A DNA stretch of 64,000 nucleotides, from the NCBI RefSeq assembly GCF_014192745.1, contig NZ_JACHYJ010000002.1:62001-126000 (forward strand), written 5' to 3'. This DNA is from Luteimonas sp. RC10 (lineage in GTDB: Bacteria > Pseudomonadota > Gammaproteobacteria > Xanthomonadales > Xanthomonadaceae). Below are positions 46,295-55,238 of this stretch, piece after piece (positions within the stretch are counted from its first letter, which is position 1; each line of letters opens with the position of its first letter). The notes beneath the pieces are model-generated. The model did not search any database, was not told the DNA's origin, and was given only the letters and a program-made list of their open reading frames with translations. Position numbers and translations under genes: made by a program.

Positions 46295-47599
46295 ATGTTC
46301 CAGCGCGCCACGCGCCTGTCCGTTCGCCTGGTCGAACGCTACCTGCCCGATGCCTACGTCTTCGTGCTGATCTTCACTGCGATCGCCGCTGTGGCCGCGC
46401 TCGCGATCGAACGCACAGCGCCCCTGGCGCTCGTGCGCCATTGGGGCAACGGCTTCTGGGAGCTGCTCGGCTTCTCGATGCAGATGCTGCTGGTGCTGGT
46501 GACCGGCTTCATCCTCGCCCGCACCCCGCCCGTCGCACGGATGCTCACTGCGCTGGCCTCGCGCTGCCGCACGCCGCGCAACGCGATCGTCGTCGTCACG
46601 CTGGTGGCGCTGGTTGCCAACTGGATCAACTGGGGCTTCGGGCTGGTGATCGGCGCACTGTTCGCACGCGAGGTCGCCCGCCATGTGCGCGTGGACTACC
46701 GGCTGCTGGTCGCCAGTGCCTACTCCGGCTTTCTCGTCTGGCATGGCGGGCTATCGGGGTCGATCCCGTTGACCATCGCGACCGAGGGCCACTTCCTGCA
46801 GGAGACGATGGGGCTGATTCCGACCAGCGAAACGATCTTTGCCCCGTTCAACCTGATGATCGTCGCGCTGCTGGCGATCGCGGTGCCGCTGATCAACCGC
46901 GCGATGACGCCCAACGACCACGATGCGGTGCTCTTCTCGCCGCCCGACGACCCCGCGCCGCCCGCACTGGCGCACGACGCCACGCCGGCCGTGCGTCTCG
47001 AGCACGGCTGGCTCCTGTCGCTGGCGATCGGTGCCGCGGGCCTGGTCTACCTGGTCGACCATTTCGCCACCGGTGGCGGTCTGAATCTCAACATCGTCAA
47101 CTACGGCTTCCTGATGCTGGGCATCGTGCTGCATCGCACGCCCGCCCGATTGCTCGCCGCGCTGCAGGAAGCGATCAAGGGCGGTGCCGGCATCGTGGTG
47201 CAGTTCCCGTTCTACGCCGGAATCATGGCGATCCTGGTCGGCTCGGGGCTGGCCACGACGCTGTCGGAGTGGTTCGTCTCGTTCGCGAGCGCGTCGACGC
47301 TGCCGCTGTGGACGTTCCTGTCCGCCGGCCTGATCAACATGTTCGTGCCGTCCGGCGGCGGCCAGTGGGCGGTGCAGGCGCCGGTGATGGTGCCCGCCGC
47401 GCAGGCGCTCGACGCCGACCTTGCGCGCGTGGCGATGGCGGTCGCCTGGGGCGACGCGTGGACAAGCATGCTGCAGCCATTTTTCGCGTTGCCGCTGCTG
47501 GCGATCGCGGGACTGAAGATCAAGGACATCATGGGCTACTGCCTGATGCTGCTGTTCGCATCGGGCGTGATCATCGGCGCGGTGCTGCTGCTCGCCTGA
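46295..47599 (+). CDS. Short-chain fatty acid transporter, AtoE family
   Basis: 434-aa polytopic inner-membrane protein of COG2031 (AtoE). Characteristic are 'PDAYVFVLIFTAIAAVAAL', 'NWGFGLVIGALFAREVAR', 'YSGFLVWHGGLSGSIPLTIA', 'INMFVPSGGGQWAVQAPVM' and 'VAWGDAWTSMLQPFFALPLLA'. It probably imports short-chain fatty acids such as butyrate or acetoacetate. No ato genes are adjacent. Start chosen at ATG 46295, which gives the usual amphipathic N-terminus. Confidence 0.93.
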   Translation: MFQRATRLSVRLVERYLPDAYVFVLIFTAIAAVAALAIERTAPLALVRHWGNGFWELLGFSMQMLLVLVTGFILARTPPVARMLTALASRCRTPRNAIVVVTLVALVANWINWGFGLVIGALFAREVARHVRVDYRLLVASAYSGFLVWHGGLSGSIPLTIATEGHFLQETMGLIPTSETIFAPFNLMIVALLAIAVPLINRAMTPNDHDAVLFSPPDDPAPPALAHDATPAVRLEHGWLLSLAIGAAGLVYLVDHFATGGGLNLNIVNYGFLMLGIVLHRTPARLLAALQEAIKGGAGIVVQFPFYAGIMAILVGSGLATTLSEWFVSFASASTLPLWTFLSAGLINMFVPSGGGQWAVQAPVMVPAAQALDADLARVAMAVAWGDAWTSMLQPFFALPLLAIAGLKIKDIMGYCLMLLFASGVIIGAVLLLA

Positions 47600-48100
47600 C
47601 CAAGGCCGAACCCCATCGCATCGGCTGTGGCCCTCACCCAACCCTCCCCGCGTGCGGGGGCGGGCTTTTCCCAGTCTCGATTGGATCGCTGCGCGCGTCG
47701 GGTGGTGCGCCACCTCCCCCGCCTACGGGTGGAGGTCGACGCCGAAGGCGTCGGGTGGCGGCTGGGGCTTTTCGCGGCCAAGGCCAAACGCCATCGCATC
47801 GGCCTGCGCCCCCACCCAACCCTCCCCCGCACGCGGGGGAGGGCTTTTCCGCGGTCTCGATCGGACCGCTGCGCGCGTCGGGTGGTGCAACACCTCCCCG
47901 CTTGCGGGTGGAGATCGACGCCGAAGGCGTCGGGTGGGGGCTGGGGCTTTTGGCGACCAAGGCCGAACACCATCGCATCGGCCTGTGCCCCCACCCAACC
48001 CTCCCCCGCGTGCGGGGAGGGCTTTTCCTGGTTTCCTGCACGCGGAGAAGGGCTTTCCGCGGCGTCGGTCGGATCACTACACGCGGGCGGGACCGGACAC
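47600..48100. repeat. Tandem ~178-bp repeat array, about 2.7 units
   Basis: Units beginning with CCAAGGCC start at 47600, 47778 and 47957 (periods 178 and 179); the third decays after about 48065. Each unit carries 'catcgcatcggc', a 'cccaaccctcccc' hairpin paired to 'gggg(a)gggctttt', 'gctgcgcgcgtcgggtggtgc', a 'cacctcccc' hairpin and 'gacgccgaaggcgtcgggtgg'. The hairpin types resemble intergenic repeats of xanthomonad genomes. No credible gene is seen in this 557-nt gap; the long frames there are repeats of the same proline-rich text. Confidence 0.85.
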
Positions 48101-48101
48101 G

Positions 48102-48132
48102 AAAAAGCCGCCGGGGAATGCCCGGCGGCTTT
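48102..48132 (-). terminator. Rho-independent terminator of the M13 peptidase gene
   Basis: Plus-strand arms AAAGCCGCCGGG (48104-48115) and CCCGGCGGCTTT (48121-48132) with a 5-nt loop. On the minus strand the hairpin is followed by further T residues (complement of the A-run at 48102-48106). It lies 25 nt after the stop codon. Confidence 0.85.
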
Positions 48133-48156
48133 GGCTCTGTCACCGCTGGTGGGCGG

Positions 48157-50280
48157 TCACCAGATCCGCACACGGTCCTCGGGTGCGATCCACAGCGCAT
48201 CGCCCTCGCGCACGTCGAACGCGTCGTACCATGCATCGACATTGCGCAGCGGCGCGAACGCGCGGATGTGTCCCGGCGAATGGGTACCGTTGACCAGTTG
48301 CTGGCGCAGTGCATCGTCGCGCCACAGCGTGCGCCACACCTGCGCCCAACCCATGAACAGCCGCTGCTCGCCGCTGAAGCCGTCGATCTCAGGCGCCGGC
48401 TTGCCGTCGAGCGAACGGCGGTAGGCCTCCAGCGCGATGGTGATGCCGCCCAGGTCGCCGATGTTCTCGCCCATCGCGACCTTGCCGTTGATGTGCATGC
48501 CCGGCAGCTGCGGGAACGTATAGGCCTCGTACTGCGCGCCGAGCTTGGCCGCCTGGGCCTCGAACTTGGCCGCATCCTCGGCCGTCCACCAGTCGCGCAG
48601 CACACCCTCGCCGTCGGACTTGCGGCCCTGGTCGTCGAAGCCGTGGATGATCTCGTGGCCGATCACGCCGCCGATCGCGCCATAGTTGACCGCCGGGTCG
48701 GCGTCGGGATCGAAGAACGGCGGCTGCAGGATCGCGGCCGGGAACACGATCTCGTTCTTGACCGAGTTGTAGTAGGCGTTGACCGTCTGCGGGGTCATGC
48801 CCCACTCACCCTTGTCGACCTCCTTGCCCAGACGGTTGCGGCGGTAGTCCCACTCAAACGCCATCGAGCGCTCGGCATTGCCGAACACATCGCCGGGCTC
48901 GACCACCAGGCCGCTGTAGTCGCGCCATTGGTCGGGGTGGCCGATCTTCAGGCCGAACCCGTCGAGCTTCCTGCGCGCCTCGGCCTTGGTCGCCGGGCCC
49001 ATCCAGTCGAGCTGCTCGAGCCGCGCGCCCATCGCCACCTTCACGTTGGCGACCAGCGCGTCCATCTTGGCCTTGGCATCGGCCGGGAAGTACAGCGCGA
49101 CGTAGTCGCGGCCGATCGCCTCGCCCATCGTGTTCTCGGCGAACGCCACGCCGCGCTTCCAGCGCTCCTGCTCCTCGGGCTGACCGGACAGGAACTTGTT
49201 GCGGAACTCGAAGCGCGCATCGGAGAACGCCTTCGACAGCAGCGGCGCGGCATTGTCGATGGTGTGGAAGGCCTGCCAGGCCTGCAGCGTGGCGACGTCG
49301 GTCTGGCCGAAGATCGCGGCCAGCTTCGGAATCGCGGTGCTCTGGCGCACCACCGCACGCGGCGCCTGCGGCACGCCGGCGGCGGCGAAGTACGTGGCCC
49401 ACGGGAAGCCCGGCGCGGTGGTCGCGAACGCCGACAGCTCGACCGGGTTGTAGGTCTTGTCGCGGTCGCGGCTTTCGGCGCGGGTCCAGTGCGCTTCGGC
49501 GATCTTGGTCTCCAGCGCAAGGATCGCTTCGGCATTGCGCTGCGGGTTCTCCCAACCGCCCAGTTCGAGCATCTGCGCGATGTAGGCCTGATACCGCTCG
49601 CGCTGCGGCGCGAAGGTCTCACGCAGGTACATTTCGCGATCGCCCAGGCCCAGGCCCGACTGGCTCATGTACAGCGTGTAGCGGTCGGGGTCGCGCTGGT
49701 CGTCGGACACGCCCAGGCCGAAGAAGCTGCGACCGAAGTCGCCCTGGCTCTGACCCATCAGCCGGGCCAGCGCATCCTTGTCGCCGGCAGCGCGGATCGC
49801 AGCGAGCTTGGGGGCGAGCGGCTGGGCGCCCAGCGCCTCGATCGCGGCCTGGTCCATGAAGCCGGCATAGAGCGTGGCGACCTTGGCGCGATCGGGATGC
49901 GCAGCGTCGGCCACATCGTAGCCCTCGACCAACTGACGCACGCGCGCCTCCGACAGATCGCGCAGGACCAGGAACGCACCGTAGCTCGACTTGTCGGACG
50001 GGATCTGTGTGGTCTTGGCCCAGTTGCCGCTCACGTAGCCGAAGAAGTCCTCACCCGGCCGCACCGAGGTGTCCATGCCGGCGGTGTCGATGCCCCAGCT
50101 GCCCATGCGCTGCGCGGCGACGGGATCGCCCGAAGTGGAGGCGCCGCCGGCGCCGGGCTCGCTCGCGAACAACGCCTGCAGCGTGCAGGTCTCCTCGAGA
50201 CAGCGGTGGTCGTGGGCAGCGGCGGTGGCCGCCATCGTCATCGCCACGGCGGTCGCCGCGGACAGCAGGGTCTTCTTCAA
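48157..50280 (-). CDS. M13 family (neprilysin/PepO-like) zinc metallopeptidase
   Basis: 707-aa secreted or periplasmic endopeptidase. The signal peptide 'KKTLLSAATAVAMTMAATA' follows a TTG start (50280), which has GGAG at 7 nt upstream; an upstream ATG at 50293 is in another frame. The zinc site is 'GHEIIHGFDDQ' (His about 541 and 545) with Glu of 'ENIGDLGG' downstream; 'NAYYNSVKNEIVFPAAIL' is the usual M13 segment. The mature protein starts with two Cys ('CLEETC'). Expected function: cleavage of small peptides. A terminator follows the gene. Confidence 0.93.
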   Translation of the reverse strand: MKKTLLSAATAVAMTMAATAAAHDHRCLEETCTLQALFASEPGAGGASTSGDPVAAQRMGSWGIDTAGMDTSVRPGEDFFGYVSGNWAKTTQIPSDKSSYGAFLVLRDLSEARVRQLVEGYDVADAAHPDRAKVATLYAGFMDQAAIEALGAQPLAPKLAAIRAAGDKDALARLMGQSQGDFGRSFFGLGVSDDQRDPDRYTLYMSQSGLGLGDREMYLRETFAPQRERYQAYIAQMLELGGWENPQRNAEAILALETKIAEAHWTRAESRDRDKTYNPVELSAFATTAPGFPWATYFAAAGVPQAPRAVVRQSTAIPKLAAIFGQTDVATLQAWQAFHTIDNAAPLLSKAFSDARFEFRNKFLSGQPEEQERWKRGVAFAENTMGEAIGRDYVALYFPADAKAKMDALVANVKVAMGARLEQLDWMGPATKAEARRKLDGFGLKIGHPDQWRDYSGLVVEPGDVFGNAERSMAFEWDYRRNRLGKEVDKGEWGMTPQTVNAYYNSVKNEIVFPAAILQPPFFDPDADPAVNYGAIGGVIGHEIIHGFDDQGRKSDGEGVLRDWWTAEDAAKFEAQAAKLGAQYEAYTFPQLPGMHINGKVAMGENIGDLGGITIALEAYRRSLDGKPAPEIDGFSGEQRLFMGWAQVWRTLWRDDALRQQLVNGTHSPGHIRAFAPLRNVDAWYDAFDVREGDALWIAPEDRVRIW

Positions 50281-50396
50281 GCGCGATCTCCATCGAAACA
50301 CGGTCGGAAAGCCGTCAACGGCGAGTGCCGGGCGGCCGACTGCCAAGCATACCGGGCACGCTGCAGCCGTGCCCCGGCCATTGGTCACCCGCGCGC

Positions 50397-51458
50397 TCAG
50401 CCGCCCGCGAGCACGCGCACGGTCTGGGTCAGCCGGTGCGTGGCACCGGGCGCCAGCGCGACGACATCGGGCCCGGCATTGGCCGCCTCCAGACACAGGA
50501 AGCCGCGCCAGGCCTGACCGATGTCGTCCATGCGCGCCGCGGCCGTTGCACCGGGATTCCAGACCACCAGCGACCGACTGCCGGCGACGTCGAGCGCGAT
50601 CCGGCGGCCCAGGCCCGGATCGTCGAGGACGTAGCGCCCGGGCGCATCGGTGTAGATGTAGTCGCTGCGACCGGGGTCGCGTGGGTCGTCGAGCGTCCAG
50701 TCCCCGGCCTGCGCATGCGCGGCATAGCCGTCGTTCTTGTCGAGATAGCTCAGGCCGTCGAGGCCGCGGACGCGGACCTGGGCGACGTCGGAGACACGGA
50801 AGTAGGTGTGCAGCGCCTGAGTGATCGCGACCGGACGCACACCGGTGTTGGTGGTCGCCAGCGTCTGCTCCAGCGCTTGGCCGATGCGCAACGTCATCCG
50901 CAGTTGCAGGCCCAGCTCCGGGAAATCGGGCGGTGCCAGTTCGATGGCGACGCTGCCGTCGTCGGCACGCGAGGCCGCGAGCACCTGCCAGCGCACGGTG
51001 CGCACGAAGCCATGCGCCGGCACCTCGCCGGTCTGGCCCTGCCGGCCGAAGTATGGCCAGACCACCGGCGTGCCGCCGCGGATCGCATCCGGCGGCGGCT
51101 TGGCCGACGGCGACAGCCACAACGCGTCCTCCTGCCCGGCCGGCACATACGACAGCAGATGCCCGCCGTGCAGCGCGATCGCCGCCGTTGCCAGCGGGGT
51201 CTCCACCAACAGTGCCTCGATGCCGGCATGCCGCCCCAGCCGCAGGCCCTCGACCTCTGGCAATGCGGGCGGCGCGGTCGCCGTCGCCGCAGCGGCGAGC
51301 GCGGCTGGGTAGCCGCTGGGCACGGCGAAGGCGGTCTCGGAGATGGCGGGTGTCGTCGGCAAGGCGGTCTCCTGCGCCGGACGCAGGTCGCGCGATGCAC
51401 TGCCGCCGGCGCATCCGGCGAGCAGTCCGCAACACAGCACGAGTAAGCGAATCGGCAT
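50397..51458 (-). CDS. Putative lipoprotein with aldose-1-epimerase / hexose-6-phosphate mutarotase domain
   Basis: 353-aa protein. The N-terminus 'MPIRLLVLCCGLLAGC' is a lipoprotein signal with lipobox Cys16. From about residue 85 the sequence matches the YeaD-type (COG0676) D-hexose-6-phosphate mutarotase family: 'HGGHLLSYVPAGQEDALWLS', 'GGTPVVWPYFG', 'HGFVRTVRWQV', 'QALHTYFRVSD' (catalytic His) and 'RGFLCLEAAN' (catalytic Glu). Family members are cytoplasmic, so an exported form is unusual. It sits between an M13 peptidase and a GH16 glucanase, consistent with extracellular sugar handling. Confidence 0.85.
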   Translation of the reverse strand: MPIRLLVLCCGLLAGCAGGSASRDLRPAQETALPTTPAISETAFAVPSGYPAALAAAATATAPPALPEVEGLRLGRHAGIEALLVETPLATAAIALHGGHLLSYVPAGQEDALWLSPSAKPPPDAIRGGTPVVWPYFGRQGQTGEVPAHGFVRTVRWQVLAASRADDGSVAIELAPPDFPELGLQLRMTLRIGQALEQTLATTNTGVRPVAITQALHTYFRVSDVAQVRVRGLDGLSYLDKNDGYAAHAQAGDWTLDDPRDPGRSDYIYTDAPGRYVLDDPGLGRRIALDVAGSRSLVVWNPGATAAARMDDIGQAWRGFLCLEAANAGPDVVALAPGATHRLTQTVRVLAGG

Positions 51459-51683
51459 TGGGCAACGGGTGAAAGGCGGATCGCCCAGCTTAGCTGGCTG
51501 CGTGCCGGACGTGCAGCGAGCGCACGACTGCGCGCGGCACACCGGCCCTGGAAACGTGCGCATCTGCGCATCTGTGTGCTGCCGCGCAACATGCTCGCCC
51601 CAGGCACAACCGCGATTTCACCCGGCGCAGACGCCAATCCGTGATCCGGTTCGCGGAACGCGACATCGCGGGCCCGAGATGGC

Positions 51684-51697
51684 TGACAGCGCTGTCA
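51684..51697. promoter_or_regulatory. Perfect 14-bp palindrome TGACAGCGCTGTCA, LacI-type operator-like
   Basis: Exact palindrome with a central CG, the form of LacI-family operators (TGnnAnCGnTnnCA). It is 70 bp upstream of the GH16 glucanase ATG, where a repressor would block transcription. No LacI-family gene lies in the window, so the regulator must be elsewhere. Similar boxes control glucan or xylan utilisation genes in xanthomonads and relatives. Confidence 0.55.
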
Positions 51698-51766
51698 AGC
51701 GCACGCAGGCTCGAAGCCGGCCGTCCCCCGCCGCGCCGCTTCCCTTTCGAATGCAAGGAGTCCGTC

Positions 51767-53125
51767 ATGGATTGCGTACGCCTGTTCGCCCTGCCGCTCG
51801 TCGCCTGCCTCGGCGCGGCCGCCACATTCGCCCCCGCCGCGCATGCCCAGACGCCTGTCTGGCAGGAGAACTTCGACGGCCCATCGATCGACGGCAACAC
51901 CTGGACCTACGACGTGGGCACGGGGTGCCAGATCGGCCTGTGTGGCTGGGGCAATGCCGAGATGCAGTACTACACCAGCCGCGCGGAGAACGCGCGCATC
52001 GAGAACGGTCGCCTGATCATCGAGGCGCGCCGCGAGAACTTCGATGGCAGCCCGTTCACGTCCGCGCGACTGAAGACCGAGGGACGCGTGCAGTTCAAGT
52101 ACGGCACGCTCGAGGCGCGGATCAAGATCCCCGAGGCCGGCAATGGGGTGTGGCCGGCATACTGGATGCTCGGCGCGGTCGGCGTGTGGCCGGCGCGCGG
52201 CGAGATCGACATGATGGAAGCAGGCTCCGCCCAGGCCATCGCCGACGGCATGGCCAATCGCCGGATCGGCGCCGCCGTGCACTGGGACTACAACGGCTCG
52301 TACGCCTCACACGCGACGGTCTACAACAGCCCGGTCGCGCTGCATGACGACTTCCATATCTACAAGCTGACCTGGGACCCGAACTTCATCCGTGTCTCGA
52401 TCGACGGCCAGCAGTACTTCGAATTCGACATCTCCGATGTCGAAGGGCCGCAGGTGCACGAGTTCCACGCCCCGCACTTCCTGCTGCTCAATATCGCCGT
52501 CGGCGGCACCTACACCGGTGTGCACACCCCGCAGGATGTCACCGCGCCGCTGCCCGGCCGCATGGAAGTCGACTGGATCCGGCTCTACCAGGACCATCCC
52601 GACAGCGAGTTGTACCTGGGCAGCAACAGCGCGACGCCGGCCGGCCAGTTCGGCGTGTACACCGAGCGCAGCGGCCTGGCCGGCGCTCTGGACTTCGGCA
52701 GCAACACCGACCTGTTCCTGTGGAACAACCTGACCCCGATCGCCGCCGCGCCGTTCGAGGGCAACGAGCTGATGGCCTTCCGCGCCAATCCCGGCAACTG
52801 GTTCGGATTGGGCATCATCACCGACGTGCGCAACATGGGCGCCTACGCCGGCGGCAGTCTGAAGTTCCGCATGCGCACCGCCAGCCAGGCACCGTTCCGC
52901 GTCGGTATCAACACCTCGTTCGGCGACAGCTGGATCCCCTTCGCGCCGGGCGGCCAGCAGTACGGCCTGGTCCGCGACGGCGCCTGGCACGAAGTCAGCA
53001 TTCCGTTCTCCGCGTTCCACGACCTCGACCTGCACGCGGTCAAGCAGTTCTTCATGCTCGCCGGCGATGCGCCCGGCCAGCCGGTCGACCTGTTCATCGA
53101 CGACGTGTATTACCAGAGCCCATGA
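51767..53125 (+). CDS. Secreted GH16-family beta-glucanase
   Basis: 452-aa exported glycoside hydrolase. A signal peptide ends at AHA (about residue 27). The GH16 domain (about 30-285) has its catalytic ExDxxE as 'GEIDMMEAG' (Glu146, Asp148, Glu151), with 'VWPAYWMLG' before it, as in laminarinases and lichenases. A C-terminal beta domain of about 150 residues (from 'LGSNSATPAGQFGVYTERSG') is probably a carbohydrate-binding module that ends in 'VDLFIDDVYYQSP'. Likely substrate beta-1,3- or mixed-linkage glucan. AAGGAG precedes the start; a LacI-like palindrome lies 70 bp upstream. Confidence 0.92.
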   Translation: MDCVRLFALPLVACLGAAATFAPAAHAQTPVWQENFDGPSIDGNTWTYDVGTGCQIGLCGWGNAEMQYYTSRAENARIENGRLIIEARRENFDGSPFTSARLKTEGRVQFKYGTLEARIKIPEAGNGVWPAYWMLGAVGVWPARGEIDMMEAGSAQAIADGMANRRIGAAVHWDYNGSYASHATVYNSPVALHDDFHIYKLTWDPNFIRVSIDGQQYFEFDISDVEGPQVHEFHAPHFLLLNIAVGGTYTGVHTPQDVTAPLPGRMEVDWIRLYQDHPDSELYLGSNSATPAGQFGVYTERSGLAGALDFGSNTDLFLWNNLTPIAAAPFEGNELMAFRANPGNWFGLGIITDVRNMGAYAGGSLKFRMRTASQAPFRVGINTSFGDSWIPFAPGGQQYGLVRDGAWHEVSIPFSAFHDLDLHAVKQFFMLAGDAPGQPVDLFIDDVYYQSP

Positions 53126-53166
53126 CCGCATCGCGCGCACCGTCCACGGGCGGTGCGCGCGATGCC

Positions 53167-54126
53167 CTAGAACACCGACAGCCCGGTCATCCGCGTGAAG
53201 CGGTGCAGCGCGTAGGCGCCGAGCAGCGAATTGCCCTTGTCGTCGAGCGGTGGCGACCACACGCACAGGCTGAGTACGTTGGGCACCACCGCGACGATGC
53301 CGCCGCCGACGCCGCTCTTGGCCGGCAGGCCGACGTGGAAGGCGAACTCGCCCGCCGCGTCGTAGGTGCCGCAGGTCATCATCACCGCATTGATCCGCGT
53401 GCTGCGCTCGACGCTGGTCACGCGCGTGCCGGTGCCCGGACACACGCCGCGGCCGGCCAGGTAGCGCACGCTGCGCGCCAGATCCACACAGTTCATGCGC
53501 AGCGCGCACTGGAAGAAGTACAGGTCGAGCACGGCGTCGACTTCGTTCTCGATGTTGCCGAAGCTGCGGATGAAGTTCGCCAGTGCGATGTTGCGATAGC
53601 CGCTGCGCCGCTCCGAGCTCCAGATCTCCTCGTCGCGGCCGACCTCGGCATTGCCCGAACGCTCGCGCATGAAGGCCAGCAGCGCGGCCTCAGGATCGTC
53701 GTAATTCGACAACAGCACATCGGCCACCACCAGCGCACCGGCATTGATGAACGGATTGCGCGGGATGCCGCATTCGTGTTCGAGCTGGACCAGCGAGTTG
53801 AACGGGTCGCCCGACGGTTCGCGCCCGACGCGCTTCCACAATGCATCGCCGGCCGCGTCGAGCGCGAGGGTCAGCGTGTGCACCTTGGAGATGCTCTGGA
53901 TCGAGAATGGCTCCTGGGCATCGCCGACGCTGTAAACGTCGCCATCGAGCGTGGCCACCGCCATGCCGAAGCGCTCGCGCGGCACCGAGGCCAGCGCCGG
54001 AATGTAATCGGCGACCTTGCCCTCGCATGCGTCGAAGCGCGCGCGCACCTCTGCATCGATCGTCGCCAGAATGCCGGGGAGGTCGTGACGCGAGAGGTCG
54101 TGCGGGTTCTGCGGCGGGCTGTGCAT
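53167..54126 (-). CDS. glsA: Glutaminase
   Basis: 319-aa serine-dependent beta-lactamase-fold glutaminase converting glutamine to glutamate and ammonia. The nucleophile and base form SISK (Ser78, Lys81) in 'FSIQSISKVHTL'; 'NPFINAGALVV', 'GNAEVGRDEEIW' and 'GLPAKSGVGGGIVAVVPN' are further family marks. The ATG at 54126 gives a standard-length protein; the frame is open some 25 codons further. It is divergent from the glutathionyl-hydroquinone reductase gene (131 nt). Confidence 0.95.
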   Translation of the reverse strand: MHSPPQNPHDLSRHDLPGILATIDAEVRARFDACEGKVADYIPALASVPRERFGMAVATLDGDVYSVGDAQEPFSIQSISKVHTLTLALDAAGDALWKRVGREPSGDPFNSLVQLEHECGIPRNPFINAGALVVADVLLSNYDDPEAALLAFMRERSGNAEVGRDEEIWSSERRSGYRNIALANFIRSFGNIENEVDAVLDLYFFQCALRMNCVDLARSVRYLAGRGVCPGTGTRVTSVERSTRINAVMMTCGTYDAAGEFAFHVGLPAKSGVGGGIVAVVPNVLSLCVWSPPLDDKGNSLLGAYALHRFTRMTGLSVF

Positions 54127-54257
54127 CGCTGGGCTCGTGGTGGCGGACAGGCAGTCTGCGCATGGAGGCGTCAAGCGCGGGTCGCCGCGCTTCAGGCACA
54201 CGCGCTTGATGCCGCAGCCGGCACACTGCAGGCCTCACCGCTTGGAGACGCCGCACG

Positions 54258-55214
54258 ATGGGCATGCTGATCGAAGGCCGCTGGCATCGCGACGACGACG
54301 GACTGGTCGATGGCGACGGACGCCTGGCCCGGCCGCAGACGCAGTTCCGCAACTGGATCACCGCCGACGGCCGCGCCGGCCCCACCGGCGAAGGCGGATT
54401 CGTCGCGCAGCCTGGGCGCTACCACCTCTACGTGGCGCGCGCCTGCCCGTGGGCGCACCGCACCACCCTGTTCCGCGAGCTCAAGGGCCTGCAGGACATG
54501 ATCGGGCTGTCGGTTACCCACTGGTTGATGGCCGACGACGGCTGGACCTTCGCGCAGGGGCCGGGTGTCGTGCCCGACCGGGTCAATGGTGTGGACACGG
54601 TGTGGCAGCTCTACACCGCCGCCGACCCGCGCTACACCGGGCGGGTCAGTGTGCCGGTACTGTGGGATACCCAGCGCGCGACGATCGTCAGCAACGAGTC
54701 GGCCGACATCATCCGCATGTTCAACAGCGCCTTCGACGAGGTCGGCGCGGCCGAGGGCGACTACTATCCGCGCGACCTGCGCGAGGAGATCGACGCGGTC
54801 AATGCGCGCATCTACGACGGGCTCAACAACGGCGTCTACAAGGCGGGCTTCGCAACGCAACAGGCGGCCTACGATGAGGCCGTCGAGGCGGTGTTCGCGA
54901 CCCTCGACTGGCTGGAGCTGCGGCTGTCGGGCGATCAGTTCCTGTGCGGACAGCAGCTGACCGAGGCCGACTGGCGACTGTTCACCACGCTGCTGCGCTT
55001 CGACGCGGTCTACCACGGCCACTTCAAGTGCAACCTGCGGCGGCTGATCGACTACCCCGCCCTGCTCGCCTACACCCAGCGGCTGTATCGCCACCCGGCG
55101 GTCGCGCCGACGGTCGACTTCGACCATATCAAGCGGCACTACTACCAGAGCCACCGGCAGATCAATCCGACCGGCATCGTGCCCGCCGGGCCGGTGCCGC
55201 CGTTCGGACGCTGA
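54258..55214 (+). CDS. Glutathionyl-hydroquinone reductase (xi-class GST, YqjG type)
   Basis: 318-aa GST of the xi class, which reduces glutathionyl-hydroquinones to hydroquinones. The catalytic Cys63 is in 'ARACPWAHRTTLFREL', with the characteristic 'SVTHWLMADDGWTF' region and the C-terminal 'HIKRHYYQSHRQINPTGIVP' of the family. Length matches (about 315-330 aa). It stands alone, convergent with the TauE/SafE gene. The GSH-linked quinone chemistry may complement the aromatic catabolism upstream, but that is only an association. Confidence 0.94.
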   Translation: MGMLIEGRWHRDDDGLVDGDGRLARPQTQFRNWITADGRAGPTGEGGFVAQPGRYHLYVARACPWAHRTTLFRELKGLQDMIGLSVTHWLMADDGWTFAQGPGVVPDRVNGVDTVWQLYTAADPRYTGRVSVPVLWDTQRATIVSNESADIIRMFNSAFDEVGAAEGDYYPRDLREEIDAVNARIYDGLNNGVYKAGFATQQAAYDEAVEAVFATLDWLELRLSGDQFLCGQQLTEADWRLFTTLLRFDAVYHGHFKCNLRRLIDYPALLAYTQRLYRHPAVAPTVDFDHIKRHYYQSHRQINPTGIVPAGPVPPFGR

Positions 55215-55238
55215 CGTTGCCAGCGCGTCGCCGTGCCG

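Noticed and set aside
47600..48100. CRISPR array
   Set aside because: The repeats are 178 bp with no short direct repeat/unique spacer structure, and no cas genes are near.
45895..50517. Very long open frame (1540 codons) on the plus strand
   Set aside because: It runs through the nitroreductase and AtoE genes in another frame, the repeat array, and antisense to the M13 peptidase. The translation is Arg/Ala/Pro-rich and has no family features; high-GC DNA has few stops.
48157..51465. 1102-codon minus-strand frame suggesting a fusion of the mutarotase and M13 peptidase genes
   Set aside because: The part upstream of 50280 is the mutarotase region in a different frame; the true mutarotase frame ends at 50397 and the peptidase begins with its own signal peptide.
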